From Calophaca sinica (lineage: Eukaryota; Streptophyta; Magnoliopsida; Fabales; Fabaceae): a stretch of DNA of 64,000 nucleotides. The notes below the pieces were generated by a model. It did no database searches and had not been told where the DNA came from. It saw nothing but the letters and a program-made list of their open reading frames with translations. The stretch covers positions 140,445,586 to 140,509,585 of the forward strand of contig CM073731.1 of NCBI GenBank assembly GCA_037113605.1. The letters run 5' to 3'. The position numbers were made by a program, and so were the translations under genes. Below, in pieces: positions 43,340 through 55,325 of this stretch (position 1 is the first letter of the stretch; every line of letters starts with the position of its first letter).

Positions 43340-45512
43340 TGTTATACCCAAATTTTGTCATTTCTCCTCTTTTAATTTATTTTTATTTTTATTTTTTATT
43401 GTGTTTTTATTTTAAAAATGAAGCAGGCTAAATTTGATAATTATTGGGCTTGTATTTTGTGTTAGTTCATTTGGACTAACTTCAACCCAATTGCAATGAA
43501 AAATAAATGAAAGGCCCAAGCAAAAAAAAAAAAAAAAGAGGAAGCAGAAGCAAAAAACGTAAAAGAAGCAGGGAAGAAAAAAAAAAGAAGAAAAGAGCAC
43601 CGCCACCATCAAGTCATTGTTTTTACGCACATTTTTTTCAAACTAGCTGCAATTTTTTCCAAAAAACTATTACGGCTAATTGCAATTTTTTCAAACCACT
43701 GCAATATTTTTTCAAACCATTAATGCTATTTCAAACTCTGCAGCAAACCATTAATGCTATTTCAAACTCTGCAGCAAGTAACCATCATTTCAGCCCCAAT
43801 TTGTAGTTGCAAGTGGACAAACTGAGCCCTCTGTTTTTTCTATAAATAACAGTAGAGAATAGGGAAAAGGGGAAGAGATTTACGGAAGAAAAATTGCACT
43901 GAATTTCATAATTGGATATCTCATTTTTGGTACCAATTATACACAACAATTTGAGAGAAAATTGAGAGAAAAAAAGAGAAGAACTAGAAAAAAAACACAG
44001 AAGAAGCAAACAGAAGAAAGAAGAAGCAGAAGAAAAAAAGGTCTCTTCTTCCTCCCTCTCCTTTCCTTTCTCTCTCACGTTCTCTTCTCTCCCCCAGCCA
44101 CGATCTCCACCCTCTCAGCCTCCCTCACCCTCCTTCTTCCTCCCTCTCCCACGATCTCTCTCTCTTTCCTCTCTCTCTCTGTCCCGCACCACCACCCTCC
44201 TCCCAAACTTCTTCTCTCTCTCTCTCTCTCCTTCCCCTCCTTCCCTCCCGTTTCTCTTTTTCTTTCTTGGCAGCGGCGCTGCTTCTCACTTTTTGATTGT
44301 GTTTTTATGTGTGTATGTGTTCTCAGCTTATTAGGTTTAGCATCCCCCTTTCTTTTTTTTTTTAATTTTCCAATCCTCTCCCTTTCTTTTCATGCGACTG
44401 CTTCTTTTATTTCCTATTTTATTTATTTTTTTTTGTTATTTAAAGTGGGCTGCAGCCCATCCTTTCACCTTTTTTTTATTTTATTTCTTTTTTATTTTAT
44501 TTGTTTCTTTTGTTTTTTTTTAGTGGGTTTTATTTGTTTCTTTTATTATTTTTTTTTAGTGGGCTCTGCCCATTCTCCTTTTTACTCTTTGGGCTTTAGC
44601 CCACTTAACTCCTCTTTTTTTATTTGTCAAACCCTTTTCCTCTATCATTTATTCAATAAATATGAACACCTTTTTTTTTTTTACTAGTCAAACTAATACG
44701 ATTTCATTCAACTAAATTTTGCATACCAGTTTTGAGACCCTATTTTTCTTGAAAATCACGTGATAAAAGTAATGAAAATTAATTTATTAGTGATGATTAC
44801 TCGAGATTGCTTCTCGTTTAGTCATTACAAGTATCTTAATGTTCTAAATAAAATTGGGTTATTAGTGAGGACCACTCTTGATTGCTTCTCGTTTGGTCCC
44901 TACGAAAACCTATCTTTTTATTAAAAATAAAATTAAGTTTTTTTTTACTAGTAATGATCACTCGAGATTGCTTCCCGTTTGAACATTACGAATACCGTTA
45001 ATTTTATAAACAAAAAAAAGGTTATTAACGAGGGCCACTCTTGATTGCTTCTTGTTTGGTCTCTATAAAACCTACCTTTTTATACAATTAAAATCAACCA
45101 ACACGCAACCATTTTCTACCCCAAGAACTACGTAGCCTTTGATTTCTCCACTGCACCCGAAGATACGTAGGAGCAGGAGCCCACTCCTGTCAAGCGCAAA
45201 AATAAACGACTTTTATTAAGTCCTCTTTTTTTTTTATCTTGGTTAAATTTTTTTATAAAAGGGAAATAAATATTTTTTAGAAGTTAATAAGATTTGCACA
45301 ATTAATTAGAGGTAACCTTTTTCGAAAGGATGTTGTAGGGTGCTAATACCTTCCCTACACATAATCGACTCCCGAACCCAAATCCGGTCTTAAGGACCAC
45401 TTTTCTTCAAAAAAAGGTTTTTTTTTCCTCCAATATTTTCCCTATGAAATAAATTATTGGTGGCGGCTCCATTAAACTCGAATAAATCCCTCTGGATTTT
45501 TCGGTCGCTACA
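43340..45512 (+). repeat. Ogre 3' LTR
   Basis: 2173 bp, differing from the 5' LTR mainly in homopolymer lengths and a few substitutions, with one divergent patch near 43600-43620. The TATA box is at 43841-43848. Confidence 0.95.
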
Positions 45513-45517
45513 CCGGT

Positions 45518-48500
45518 CACTTTAAGAAGGACTGTCCTGAGAAAGGGGGCAGGGGTGATTCTGTGGAGGTTGCAATTGCTATGGAGGATGGTTATGAGAG
45601 TGCGGGGGCTCTAGTGGTGTCGAGTTTGGAATCTGAAAAGAACTGGGTCATGGACTCGGGATGTTCTTATCACATGTGTCCTAGGAATGAATACTTTGAG
45701 ACTTTGAAGCTTATAGAAGGTGGATTCGTTCGCCTGGGTGACAACCGAGCTTGTAAGGTGCAAGGTATGGGTTCGATTCGTCTCAAGATGTTTGACAACC
45801 GTGAATTCCTTTTACAAGATGTGAGGTATGTTCCTGAACTAAAACGAAATCTTTTATCTATAAGCATGTTTGATGGATTAGGCTATAGTACTAGAATTGA
45901 GCATGGCATGATTAAGATTTCGAATGGTGCATTAGTAATGGCTAAAGGATCTAAAATGTGTGGCTTATACATATTAGATGGTTCTACTGTTATAGGGCAT
46001 GCATCATTAGCCAGTCAAGCTCCGCATGATAAAACTAAACTATGGCATTTAAGGTTAGGGCATGTTAGTGAAAAGGGTTTAGTTGAACTAGCTAAACAAG
46101 GTTTGCTAGGTAATGATAAATTGGATAAGCTAGAATTTTGTGATAATTGCATACTAGGCAAACAACATAGGGTTAAGTTTGGAAGTGGCATGCATCATTC
46201 TAGCAAGCCCTTTGAGTATATTCACTCGGACCTTTGGGGTCCCTCAAGAGTGACAACTCATGGAGGGGGTTCTTATTTTCTCACCATGATTGATGATTTC
46301 TCTAGGAGAGCATGGGTTCACATTTTGAAAAATAAAAGTGACACATTTGAAAAATTCAAAGAATGGCATACTCTCATAGGAAATCAAATAGGAACTAAAC
46401 TGAAAGTTTTAAGGACTGGCAATGGCCTGGAGTTTGTTTCAGAGCAGTTTAATGAGTTTTGCAGGAAACAGGGAATTAAGAGACATAGAACCGTGGCAGG
46501 AACACCGCAACAAAATGGTCTGGCAGAACGTATGAATAGGACTATTTTGGAGCGGGTCAGATGTATGCTTTTGGGAGCTGGGCTACCTAAAAGTTTCTGG
46601 GGTGAAGCTGTGAGTACAGCAGCTTACTTGATCAACAGATGCCCATCAACGGCATTAGACTTCAAGACACTTATGGAAGTTTGGAGTGAAAAACCAGCAG
46701 AATATTCTAAGTTGAAGGTTTTCGGGGCTTTGGCGTTTGCTCATGTCAGACAAGACAAACTTGAAGCCAGGGCTGTGAAATGTGTCTTCATTGGCTATCC
46801 GGAAGGTGTGAAGGGGTACAAGCTGTGGAAGATGGAGCCTGGGGGATCAAAATTCATAATAAGCAGGGATGTGACCTTTGATGAGACTCGTATGGGGATG
46901 AAGTGCAAAGACCTGGAGAATAGTAACTCAGAAACAGAGGTAGAGAAGACTCAGTTTGAGGTGGAGCCTTCCACTAGTGAGACCGGGAATGATGAAGAGG
47001 AGAATAGTTCCCCAACATCAGGTTCTAGAGGAAGACAACCAACAGTGGATCCTGGCTATCAGTTGGCTAGAGATAGGGAAAGGAGGGAAACTGTGGCACC
47101 AAAGAGATATGGCTATGCAGATTTAATTTGTTATGCTCTAAATGCGACTGAAGATATGCAAGACTCAGAACCGAAGACATTCAGGGAAGCAGTTAAGAGC
47201 AAAGAGGGTCAGAAGTGGTTAGATGCAGTGAATGAGAAAATGAATTCATTGGAGAAGAACCAGACCTGGAAACTTGTGAAGCTACCTAAGAAACAAAGGG
47301 TGGTTGGATGCAAGTGGATCTTTAAGAAGAAGGAAGGCATTCCGGGAATTGAAGAACCAAGATATAAAGCAAGACTTGTGGCCAAGGGTTTTACACAGGT
47401 TGAGGGAATTGATTACAACGAGATTTTCTCACATGTGGTGAAACATTGTTCCATAAGGGTTCTTATGGCAATCGTGAATCAATACGATCTTGAGTTGGAA
47501 CAAATGGACGTGAAGACCGCATTCCTACATGGAGACCTAGAAGAGACAATCTACATGCAACAACCAGAAGGTTTTGTAGAGGACAAGTCTAAGGTATGTC
47601 TTTTGAAGAAATCCTTGTATGGGTTGAAACAAAGCCCTAGGCAATGGTATCTTCGTTTTGACGATTTTCTTCTGAAGACGGGATTTGTGAGAAGTGGGTA
47701 CGATAGTTGTGTTTACATTTTGAAGAGGGATGAGAAAGTGGTTCTCTACCTACTTCTCTATGTTGATGATATCCTGATGGCAAGCTCTAGCAAAGAGGAG
47801 ATTAGCATGCTCAAGGAGAAGCTAAATTCAGAATTTGAGATGAAGGATCTTGGGGCCGCTAAGAGGATACTTAGGATGGATATCGTGAGGGACCGAAAGA
47901 AGGGTGAATTATTCTTATCTCAGCATGGTTACTTGAAGAAAGTGGTGGAGCGGTTTAGGATGCATGAAGCTAAGCCGGTTAGCACTCCTTTGGGTCATCA
48001 CACAAAGCTCTCAGTGACACAAGCTCCTGAGTCCGAAGAGGAGAGGAGGAAGATGGATACTACTCCATATGCTAGTGGGGTAGGAAGCATCATGTACGGC
48101 ATGGTTTGTAGTAGACCAGACTTAGCATCTGCAGTTAGTATAGTGAGTCGGTTTATGGCAAATCCGAGCCAAGCTCATTGGGAAGCACTGAAGTGGGTTC
48201 TGAGGTATTTCAATGGGTCACTCAAAGGTGGTTTGAGGTACACAAGAGCAACTCAAGGAGAAGACGTTTTAGAGGGTTATGTAGATGCAGATTATGCAGG
48301 AAATGTGGATACAAGGAAATCCTTATCTGGATTTGTATTTACATTATTTGGAACGGCAATAAGTTGGAAGGCTAATCAACAGTCCGTTGTGGCGCTATCT
48401 ACTACTCAGGCGGAGTATATCGCCCCAGTTGAAGGGGTGAAGGAGGCCATATGGTTAAAAGGTATGATTGGGGAGCTAGGAATTACACAAGGATGTGTGA

Positions 48501-48733
48501 AGGTATATTGTCATAGTCAAAGTGCTATCCACTTGGCAAATCACCAAGTGTATCATGAAAGGACAAAGCACATTGACATCTGTTTACATTTCATTAGAGA
48601 CGTCGTAGAATCTAAGGAAATTGTGGTTGAGAAGGTTGCGTCAGAGGACAACCCGGCGGATGTATTCACCAAGTCATTACCTAGATCAAAGTTCAAGCAT
48701 TGCTTGGACTTGATGAATTTCTCTGAGACATAA
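45518..48733 (+). pseudogene. Copia-A gag end and pol
   Basis: Open for 1071 codons in phase with the gag pieces at 20421 and 28553 (about 1311 codons in all). It opens with the second half of the zinc knuckle (HFKKDC). Then come protease (VMDSGCSYHMC), pre-integrase (LWHLRLGHVSEKGL, CDNC), integrase (HSDLWGP, QQNGLAERMNR), RT (QMDVKTAFLHGDL, LLYVDDILMASS) and RNase H (GYVDADYAGN, TTQAEYIA). Two catalytic sites look mutated: the integrase reads RTGNGLEF (Gly at 46418-46420 where Asp is expected), and RNase H reads CHSQSAIHL (His at 48512-48514 for Asp). With gag split by two elements it cannot be expressed as a whole. Confidence 0.92.
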
Positions 48734-48800
48734 TCCCAGTAATGGAGAGAGCAGCTAGTGGTTGATGGATAAAGTTGAGCATCACCACTGATTTGAAGTC

Positions 48801-48812
48801 AAGGTGGAGAAT
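48801..48812 (+). other. Copia-A polypurine tract
   Basis: aaggtggagaat sits directly upstream of the 3' LTR, the typical copia plus-strand primer. Confidence 0.85.
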
Positions 48813-49557
48813 TGTGGAGTTTAGAGTGCCTTAAAATCAGTTTAGAGGGTCATGGAATTGCTTGAAAGTGTTTCTTGAACACTGGGAATCGATTCCCTAG
48901 CTATGTGAATCGATTCAAGCATGTTTGGGACTCTGTGAATCGAAGTACGCCTCTGTGAATCGCATGGGAAGCTTGCAGGAATCGATTCATTTCATTAATT
49001 CGTGCAGTGGAGGCTTTTTTAACTAGGTGAATCGATTCACCTATGCCTGTGAATCGATTCACAGTCAGGTTTTTTATAAACCTGACGCTGCAGAATTGTG
49101 GGTACGACGTGCAGTCTTTCTAGGGTTGTGTGCAACCGTTCTTGAGCGTCTTTGTGAGGTTTTAGGGGCTGGAAACACATTGAAACATCTTGGGATCTTA
49201 GGGAATCATAGAGGGAGGATTGAAGGCTTTCTCTATTGTTGTTCTTGAGAGGTTTTCATAGAGGAAAAGAGAGAGGGATTGGGAACTCTTGGGTTTGTTC
49301 TTCTTGGACATTTGGAAGGGGTTCAAAGCAATTGTAATCTCTTGTAAAGACTCTTTGATAGTGAAACGGAGGGCTGCTCTCTCCCGCAGACGTAGGTAAT
49401 CTTTTTGGGGCCAAACTGCGTAACCAAATAGCGGTGTTATTCTTCCTATTCTCTACTCCTTGTTTGATTGACGTTATTGCACTGTTTTGGTTGCTATTAA
49501 ATTTAGTATTGGTTGCCTTTGATATTTGTTCCATTTATTCTTGTTAGAAACTCAACA
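48813..49557 (+). repeat. Copia-A 3' LTR
   Basis: 745 bp partner of 19635-20375, with only scattered substitutions and small indels. Confidence 0.95.
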
Positions 49558-49562
49558 CATTC

Positions 49563-49880
49563 ATATGATAAATTGGAATAAGATGTTATTCACTTAATTG
49601 ATCCAAGAGTTGCATATGGATGCAATTCGAAAGGTTCCTATCTAAATAGCCAAGTTTTGGGTGATTAACCAAAGATGACTTAGGGCAAGGTGACACATGG
49701 ATCTTGATCTCACAAAAAAAAAACTTCCAACGAGATTTTCTGAGTCAATGATGAGGGTCACTGATTTGAATAAAATAGTGGGAGCATATTTAATAAATTC
49801 ATGTTTAATATGTTATATCATGATAATTGTTTTCTGCATGTTTCTGTAATTAGAATTGTCATGACATAACACACTAAAAA
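49563..49880. other. Host DNA right of Copia-A, no feature seen
   Basis: It continues the sequence found left of 19630. The sequences on both sides of Copia-A belong together but are not recognisable. Confidence 0.5.
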
Positions 49881-51579
49881 ACTTATATTTTCAAAATTAA
49901 AATTTTTAAAAATATTTAACACATGTTATCCAGTTATTATTGTTTATTTTTTCCTTTTAATATGACTGTAAGCCAAAAATAAATAAATTTGGGGTCATAG
50001 TCATGGGAGGTTTTTTTTACCAAAAGTCAGCTCCCTGTCATTGAATGTAAGGTAATATTTCAATTATTTTTGTCCCTTTCCTGCCTTCTTTACTCTCTCT
50101 CTTCTTTTATTGCATGTGTAAGCATTAAACTCCCGATACACTCGTGCTTAAAGCCCAACCATTCCACCCGTGCGCGGGGATCCCCACGAGGATTGCCCTG
50201 CTTAGGGCCCCATGGGCAGGGACAGGGAAGAAAATCTCGCCGCAGTCAATTTGGCGGGGACAGGGACCATAACCCCCGCCCCGCGGAGTCCTCTCCCCGA
50301 GTACATTACATAATTACCCTTAGTATATACATATATATATATATATATCATATTATAACTATTGACTTTTTGGTCTTTTTATGTACTTTTTTTTTCTTTT
50401 TACTGAATATTGAACATGGTATCTAAAAAATCTATTGAGAATTAAGACGGTATCAAAACTACTTAATTCTGTTGACCTCCTTGAATGACAAATTATGTGT
50501 TTTTTTTGTAGGCAATGAAAGAGAGACATTGTCATTTGGAATGACGATAAAGACCTCACATGTTGGACAAGACATCAACAACTGAATTTGATATTATAGT
50601 TTTGAAACTTTCTGTAATGTTTATTGAATATTATGTTTGTACTATTTGAGTTTGTACTTGTTATAGCTTTAAATTTAAGACTTTATTACTTTTATAATTT
50701 TTTCAATTTTATTAAATTTTGTTTATATTTTTGCAAATTTTTACAAATTTTTGAGGTCACCGTGGGGATTGGCGGGGACGGGACGGGAAGCAGGGGAGTA
50801 CTCCCTGCCCCCGCCCTGCCCTGTTGACATCCCTAATTTGTGGAAATAGTTACTTAGCTAGAAGACGTTACTAATTAATATTTTTTTTACTTGAACTTGA
50901 TTCATTAGTGAACTTTTAAAAATAACTGTTTATAATATTTCTAGAAATAGATAAAAAAAATTATTTTTGGAAAATAAATTCATATTTTATAACTTTTTAG
51001 AAGATGCAAGGTGAAGTAAGAAGAAAACTATCATAATAATAAAATAAGAAAACTATCATAATAATAAAACAGGAAAAATTCTTAAAAATTATGTTTCCAT
51101 ATATAACAATAAAAAAAACTTATATTTTCAAAATTAAAATTTTTACAAATATTAAACACATGTTATCCGGTTATTATTGTTTATTTTTCCTTTTTAATTT
51201 GACTCTAAACCAAAAATAAATAAATTTGGGTTCATAGTCATGAGAGGTTTCTTATCAAAAGTCAGCTCTCTAACCTGGACTGTAAGGTAATATTTCAATT
51301 TTTTTTGTCATTTTCCTGCCTTCTTTACTCTCTCTTCTTTTATTGCACATGTAAGCATTAAATTCCCAATACACTCATGCATGAAGCCCAACCATTCCAC
51401 CCGTATCTGGGGATCCCCGTAGGGACTGCCCTGTTTAGGGCCCCATGAGCGGGGATTTTTCCCCTGTAGGGGTGGGGACATGGAAGAAAATCTTCCTACA
51501 GTCAATTCGGGGACGAGGATATGGACCATATCCCCTGCCCCGCGGAGCCCCCTACCCGAGTACATTACAAAATTACCCT

Positions 51580-51616
<37 letters not shown>

Positions 51617-52150
51617 TATAACTAATGACTTTTTGGTCTTTTTATGTTTTTTCTTTCTTTTTTACTACATGGTATTAAAAAATCTATTGAGAATTAAGAA
51701 GGTATCAAAACTACTTAATTCTGTTGAACTCCTTGAATGACGAATTATGTGATTATTTTGTAGGCAATGGAAAGAGAGACATTGCATTTGGAATGATGAT
51801 AAAGACATCACATAATGGACAAGACATCAAAAACTGAATTTGATATTGTAATTTTGAAACTTTTTGTAATGTTTATTGAATATTATATTTGTACTATTTG
51901 AGTGTGTATTATTATAACTTTAAATTTAAGACTTTATTACATTTATATTTTTTTCAATTTTATTTGATTTTAGTTTATATTTTTGCAAATTTTTATGAAT
52001 TCTCGGATCCCCGTGGGGATCGGCGGGGAGGGGGGAAAATTTGGGAGCGAGGAGTATCCTATTGACATCCCTACTTTGTGCCAATAGTTGCATAGCTAGA
52101 AGACGTTACTAATTAATATTTTTTTTACTTGAACTTTTAAAAATAACTAG
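49881..52150 (+). repeat. Tandem segmental duplication, 1.24-kb offset
   Basis: 49883-50925 recurs at 51120-52150. Matching anchors include cttatattttcaaaattaaa (49888/51120), the gcccaaccattcc phrase (50153/51387), ggcaatg.aaagagagacat (50512/51762) and gttgacatccct (50823/52058). All are 1234-1250 bp apart. Copies are about 85-90% alike by eye, and a TA-microsatellite sits at the same place in both (about 50330 and 51586). Confidence 0.8.
50164..50836 (+). mobile_element. GC-rich-ended insert, possibly hAT-derived
   Basis: Within both large copies, a segment bounded by cggggatcccc-type sequence and ending gttgacatcccta is absent from the third partial copy at 53860-54130. That copy diverges exactly after caaccatt. 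The reverse complement of the right end (tagggatgtcaacagggcag) is like hAT-type ends. A matching left end is missing or degraded. The second copy is at about 51405-52071. Confidence 0.35.
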
Positions 52151-53685
52151 CAAATACGTTACTTTGTGCCAATAGATTCATTAGTGAACTTTTAATAAAA
52201 ATAACTAGCAAATATTTGTGCATTCGCACGTGTCACTCTATTTTCACGCATTTTTAAAATACACTTATTTGTAAAAATAAATTTTTAAATTGTGACAAAC
52301 ATAGTTAGTAGTTTTAGTTTCCTAACAATGTAGAAAGATTGAGAGTATTTAAACAAAGGAAATGGTTATATTAACAACATGTAATGTTTCCCGTCGTTAT
52401 TTAAAACTAAAATAATCATTTATAAATAATAAAGGGATTTACAAAATTGTTATATGCTCAAAGACAATAAAATTATATTAAAATGTTATGTTTCCCGGTC
52501 GAAATTCACAAAGCAAAATAATCATTTATAAATAATTAAAAATATTATAAAATTAATATATACTAAAAGACAATAAAATTACACCGATAACAATAATATT
52601 CATTTTCAGGACTCAAAATCAAAATAATCTTTTATAAGTAATAAAGAGATTTCTAAAATTTTTATGTGCTCAAAGACAATAAAATTATACTGAAAACATC
52701 TAATGTTTCCTCATCGGGACTCAAAAAGTAAAATAATTATTTATAAATAATAAAATTGATATATGCTGAAAGACAATGAAATTATACCGATAATATATAA
52801 TGTTTCTCCTTCGGGAATCAAAAGTAAAATAATCTTTTATAAATAATAAAGAGATTTATAAGATTGTTATATGCTCAAGGACAATAAAATTATATTGATA
52901 ACATGTAATGTTTTCCCGTCGGGACTCAAAAGCAAATAATCATTTATTAATAACAAAGAGATTTATAAATTTGATATGTACTCAAAGGCAACGAAATTAT
53001 ACCGATAGTATATAATGTTATCCCGTAGGGACTCAAAAGTAAAATAAAATATAAAAATAGAATATAAAAAATAAAAATAATATAGAAGATAAAAAATAGA
53101 AATATAAGAAAAATAGTCATATATAAATAATAAAATTAAAATAATAAAACATGTAATGTTTTCCCAGTTAAGAATCAAAAGTAAAATAATCATCAATGAA
53201 TAATAAATAATAAAGACATTTACAAAATAATGTTATGTTTTCCCATTGAGACTTAAAAGCAAAATAATTATTTATAAATAATAAATAAATTTACAAAGAT
53301 AAAATATAAAAAATAAAAATTAAGGAAAAAATATGAAAATTAAAAAGTAAAAAAATAAAAAAAATTAAAATTAGAATAATATTTTGGGAAAAAATTAAAA
53401 TCAGGATATAAAAAATAATTAAAAAAATCGGAAATAAAAAAATGAAAATTTAAAAAAGGAGAGAAAAAAGTGAACTCAAAAAATGGAGGGAAGAGAGATA
53501 AAAATTTTTGAAATTTGATTAGGGAGAAGAGAGAGAAGAAATGGAGGGAGGAGTTTCTTGTATATACTTGATGATTGTTGAAGGACTATTTTACCCCTAA
53601 AATGAGACAGGTGTCAACCATAGAGTGTCCAGTTTTGGGTTTTTCCTAGCCATTCCTTTTGTTAGATAGATAGTAGATAGTAGAT
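52150..53685. other. AT-rich insert between duplication copies
   Basis: This block separates the second copy from a third partial copy (53686-54130, matching 50925-51400). Its left edge contains caaatatttgtgcattcgca followed by cgtgt. Such gtgcattcgcac words are found near some plant Helitron ends, but I see no certain terminal CTRR and hairpin. Most of the block is the minisatellite listed separately. Confidence 0.3.
52370..53290 (+). repeat. AT-rich minisatellite, about 104-bp period, 9 units
   Basis: Each unit has acatgtaatgtttcccgtcg, then ggactcaaaagcaaaataat, then aaataataaagagatttata and tgctcaaagacaataaaatt. Spacing is 78-142 bp and the later units are shorter or broken. There is no coding sense. 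Confidence 0.8.
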
Positions 53686-54130
53686 TGTTTATAATATTTC
53701 TAGAAATAGATAAAAAAACAATTTTTTATTTTTGAAATATAAATTCATATTTTATAACTTTTAGAAGATGTAAGGTGAGTAAGAAGAAAACTGTCATAAA
53801 AATAAAATAGGAAAAATTCTTAAAAATTATATTTCAATATATAAAAATAAAAAACTTATATTTTCAAAATTAAAATTTTAAAAGTATTAAACACATGTTA
53901 TCAGGTTATTATTGTTTATTTTTCCTTTTTAATTTGACCCTAAGCTAAAAATAAATAAATTTTGGGTCATAGTCATGAGAGGTTTCTTATCAAAAGTCAG
54001 CTCTCTGACCTGGAATGTAAGGTAATATTTCAATTGTTTTTGTCCTTTTCCTGCCTTCTTTACTCACTCTTCTTTTAATGCATGTGTAAGCATTAAACTC
54101 CCAATACACTTATTTTTGAAGCCCAACCAT
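53686..54130 (+). repeat. Third, partial copy of the segmental duplication
   Basis: It matches 50925-51395 from gtttataatatttctagaaa to the gcccaaccatt phrase, then diverges into the sequence that leads to the HD-ZIP IV gene. Confidence 0.75.
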
Positions 54131-54738
54131 TTCTAAATCTTAGCTTTTCTGAAGATTTTATTCCCTAGCTTGATCTGTATCCTGCCACACCTCCTTATCT
54201 TCATGCCTTCACTCCTCTGCAAATTATTCTTTCTTTTGAGTGAAACACTCTGAAATGCTTTATTTTTCTGTTTGGTGAACCTTAACCACATGGAAGGCTA
54301 TGAAAATCTTCTGTTACATTATGCAAATTTTCCAAATTATCTCTTCTCAAACATGGTATCTTTCCTGTGAAAATTCTCTCACTTTCCATAATTATATTAC
54401 CTTGTCAGTGACTCAGCAATTACCAGGTTGGTGAAAAGTGTTTTATACAGAAAAATAATTATACTTTAACTCATTTCTAAATCACATACATGAATCTAAA
54501 TGAAAGTTCCTTCCTTGAAGTAAAAAAGACTGATACTTTTTATATTTTTTTCCTTTTGTTGATTAGGCTTGTCTGGAGGTGAATTTGTGCATGCTAACAA
54601 CATCTAAGCAGTAGTGAATTATAATTAACTGGGATATATAAACATTCTAAGACTTGGCAAATCTCAGACACAAAGCAAGAGGGGGAAAACAAAAAGCTTT
54701 AGTTTTTTCAGGTACATTTCCTCACAAAGATTGAAAGA
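54131..54738 (+). promoter_or_regulatory. Upstream region and 5' leader of the HD-ZIP IV gene
   Basis: About 600 bp with ordinary base composition before the first ATG. The phrase gggatatataaacattc at about 54630 contains a TATA-like tatataaa, roughly 100 bp ahead of the start, suitable for a promoter. A purine-rich leader follows. Transcription is not demonstrated. Confidence 0.4.
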
Positions 54739-55302
54739 ATGGATTTTTCAAATATAGCTGCTGGTGGGTCTATTGGTGAACAAGAAACTCCCAATCCAAA
54801 GAAGAGGAGTTACACTTGTTACTCTCCAAAACAAATTGCTAGACTTGAACAGTAAGACCAATCCACTCTTGTTAGTAACCTTTTTATTTATTTTATTTTA
54901 TATTTTGCTTTTAATGGTGTGCGTTGATCCCATTTTAAGGTTGAAGGATAGGAAAGATGTTACCTTTTGTAAGAACCTCGGTAACAGGGAATGACATTGA
55001 GAATTTTTAATTTTTAATTTTTAATTTTTAGAGAATCATAATATAAGCTATTACATAAAACTTTTTTTTTTCATTTTTATTAAATTTTAAGCGTTTTATT
55101 TTTTTTCTTTGCTGGGATGAGCTTAACTTTCATACCAATTTTTTCATCTTTATTTTTTTACAAGCCAATTATTTTATGACTCAGTTTTCTTACCCACCTT
55201 ACCCCTCTTACTATCAATCTATCTTTTTTCATCATAATTTGTATTCTCTATTTTCCTTTTCTATCTCTCTTTTCTCCCTCAAGAAGTATACATGCCATGG
55301 TG

Positions 55303-55325
55303 TATATATATATATATATATATAT
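55303..55325 (+). repeat. (TA)n microsatellite in intron 1
   Basis: A run of tatatata in the 1.7-kb first intron of the HD-ZIP IV gene. The rest of that intron (54852-56566) is AT-rich and has no other recognised feature. Confidence 0.8.

Larger units (their letters stand above)
28760..45512 (+). mobile_element. Ogre/Tat-type Ty3/gypsy element
   Basis: 16.75 kb, LTRs 28760-30938 and 43340-45512 (TGTTATACCC...GGTCGCTACA), duplication ccggt (28755-28759, 45513-45517). Ogre hallmarks are all present: a tRNA-Arg-type primer site, an extra ORF1 before gag, a spliceable intron between protease and RT, a second (archaeal-type) RNase H before integrase, no chromodomain, and a tandem-repeat-rich 3' region. 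The LTRs are nearly identical, so the insertion is recent, but gag and RT already carry frameshifts. The copy may have been mobilised by relatives. Confidence 0.95.
19635..49557 (+). mobile_element. Copia-A: Ty1/copia element split by two later elements
   Basis: Two LTRs (19635-20375 and 48813-49557), both TGTGGAG...CTCAACA, are flanked by the same 5-bp duplication cattc (19630-19634 and 49558-49562). This proves one insertion event spanning 29.9 kb. Removing Copia-B and Ogre with one copy of each of their duplications leaves about 5.5 kb, a normal copia length. The order protease-integrase-RT-RNase H is copia-type. The gag resembles TNT1/Tork elements (KFSGNNDFGLWKVKMEAIL, LLLNSLPRSFEHF). 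The two LTRs differ at only a few per cent of positions, so the insertion is fairly recent, and both nested insertions are younger still. Confidence 0.95.

Noticed and set aside
43962..44687. 241-codon frame in the Ogre 3' LTR (and a shorter one at 29382-29747)
   Set aside because: The Lys/Arg-rich start and Leu/Phe/Ser-rich rest reflect purine-rich then pyrimidine-rich LTR blocks. The two LTR copies do not keep the frame.
52370..53290. Regularly spaced conserved words resembling a CRISPR array
   Set aside because: The spacers resemble each other as much as the cores, the period is about 104 bp and the setting is a plant genome. It is a degenerate minisatellite.
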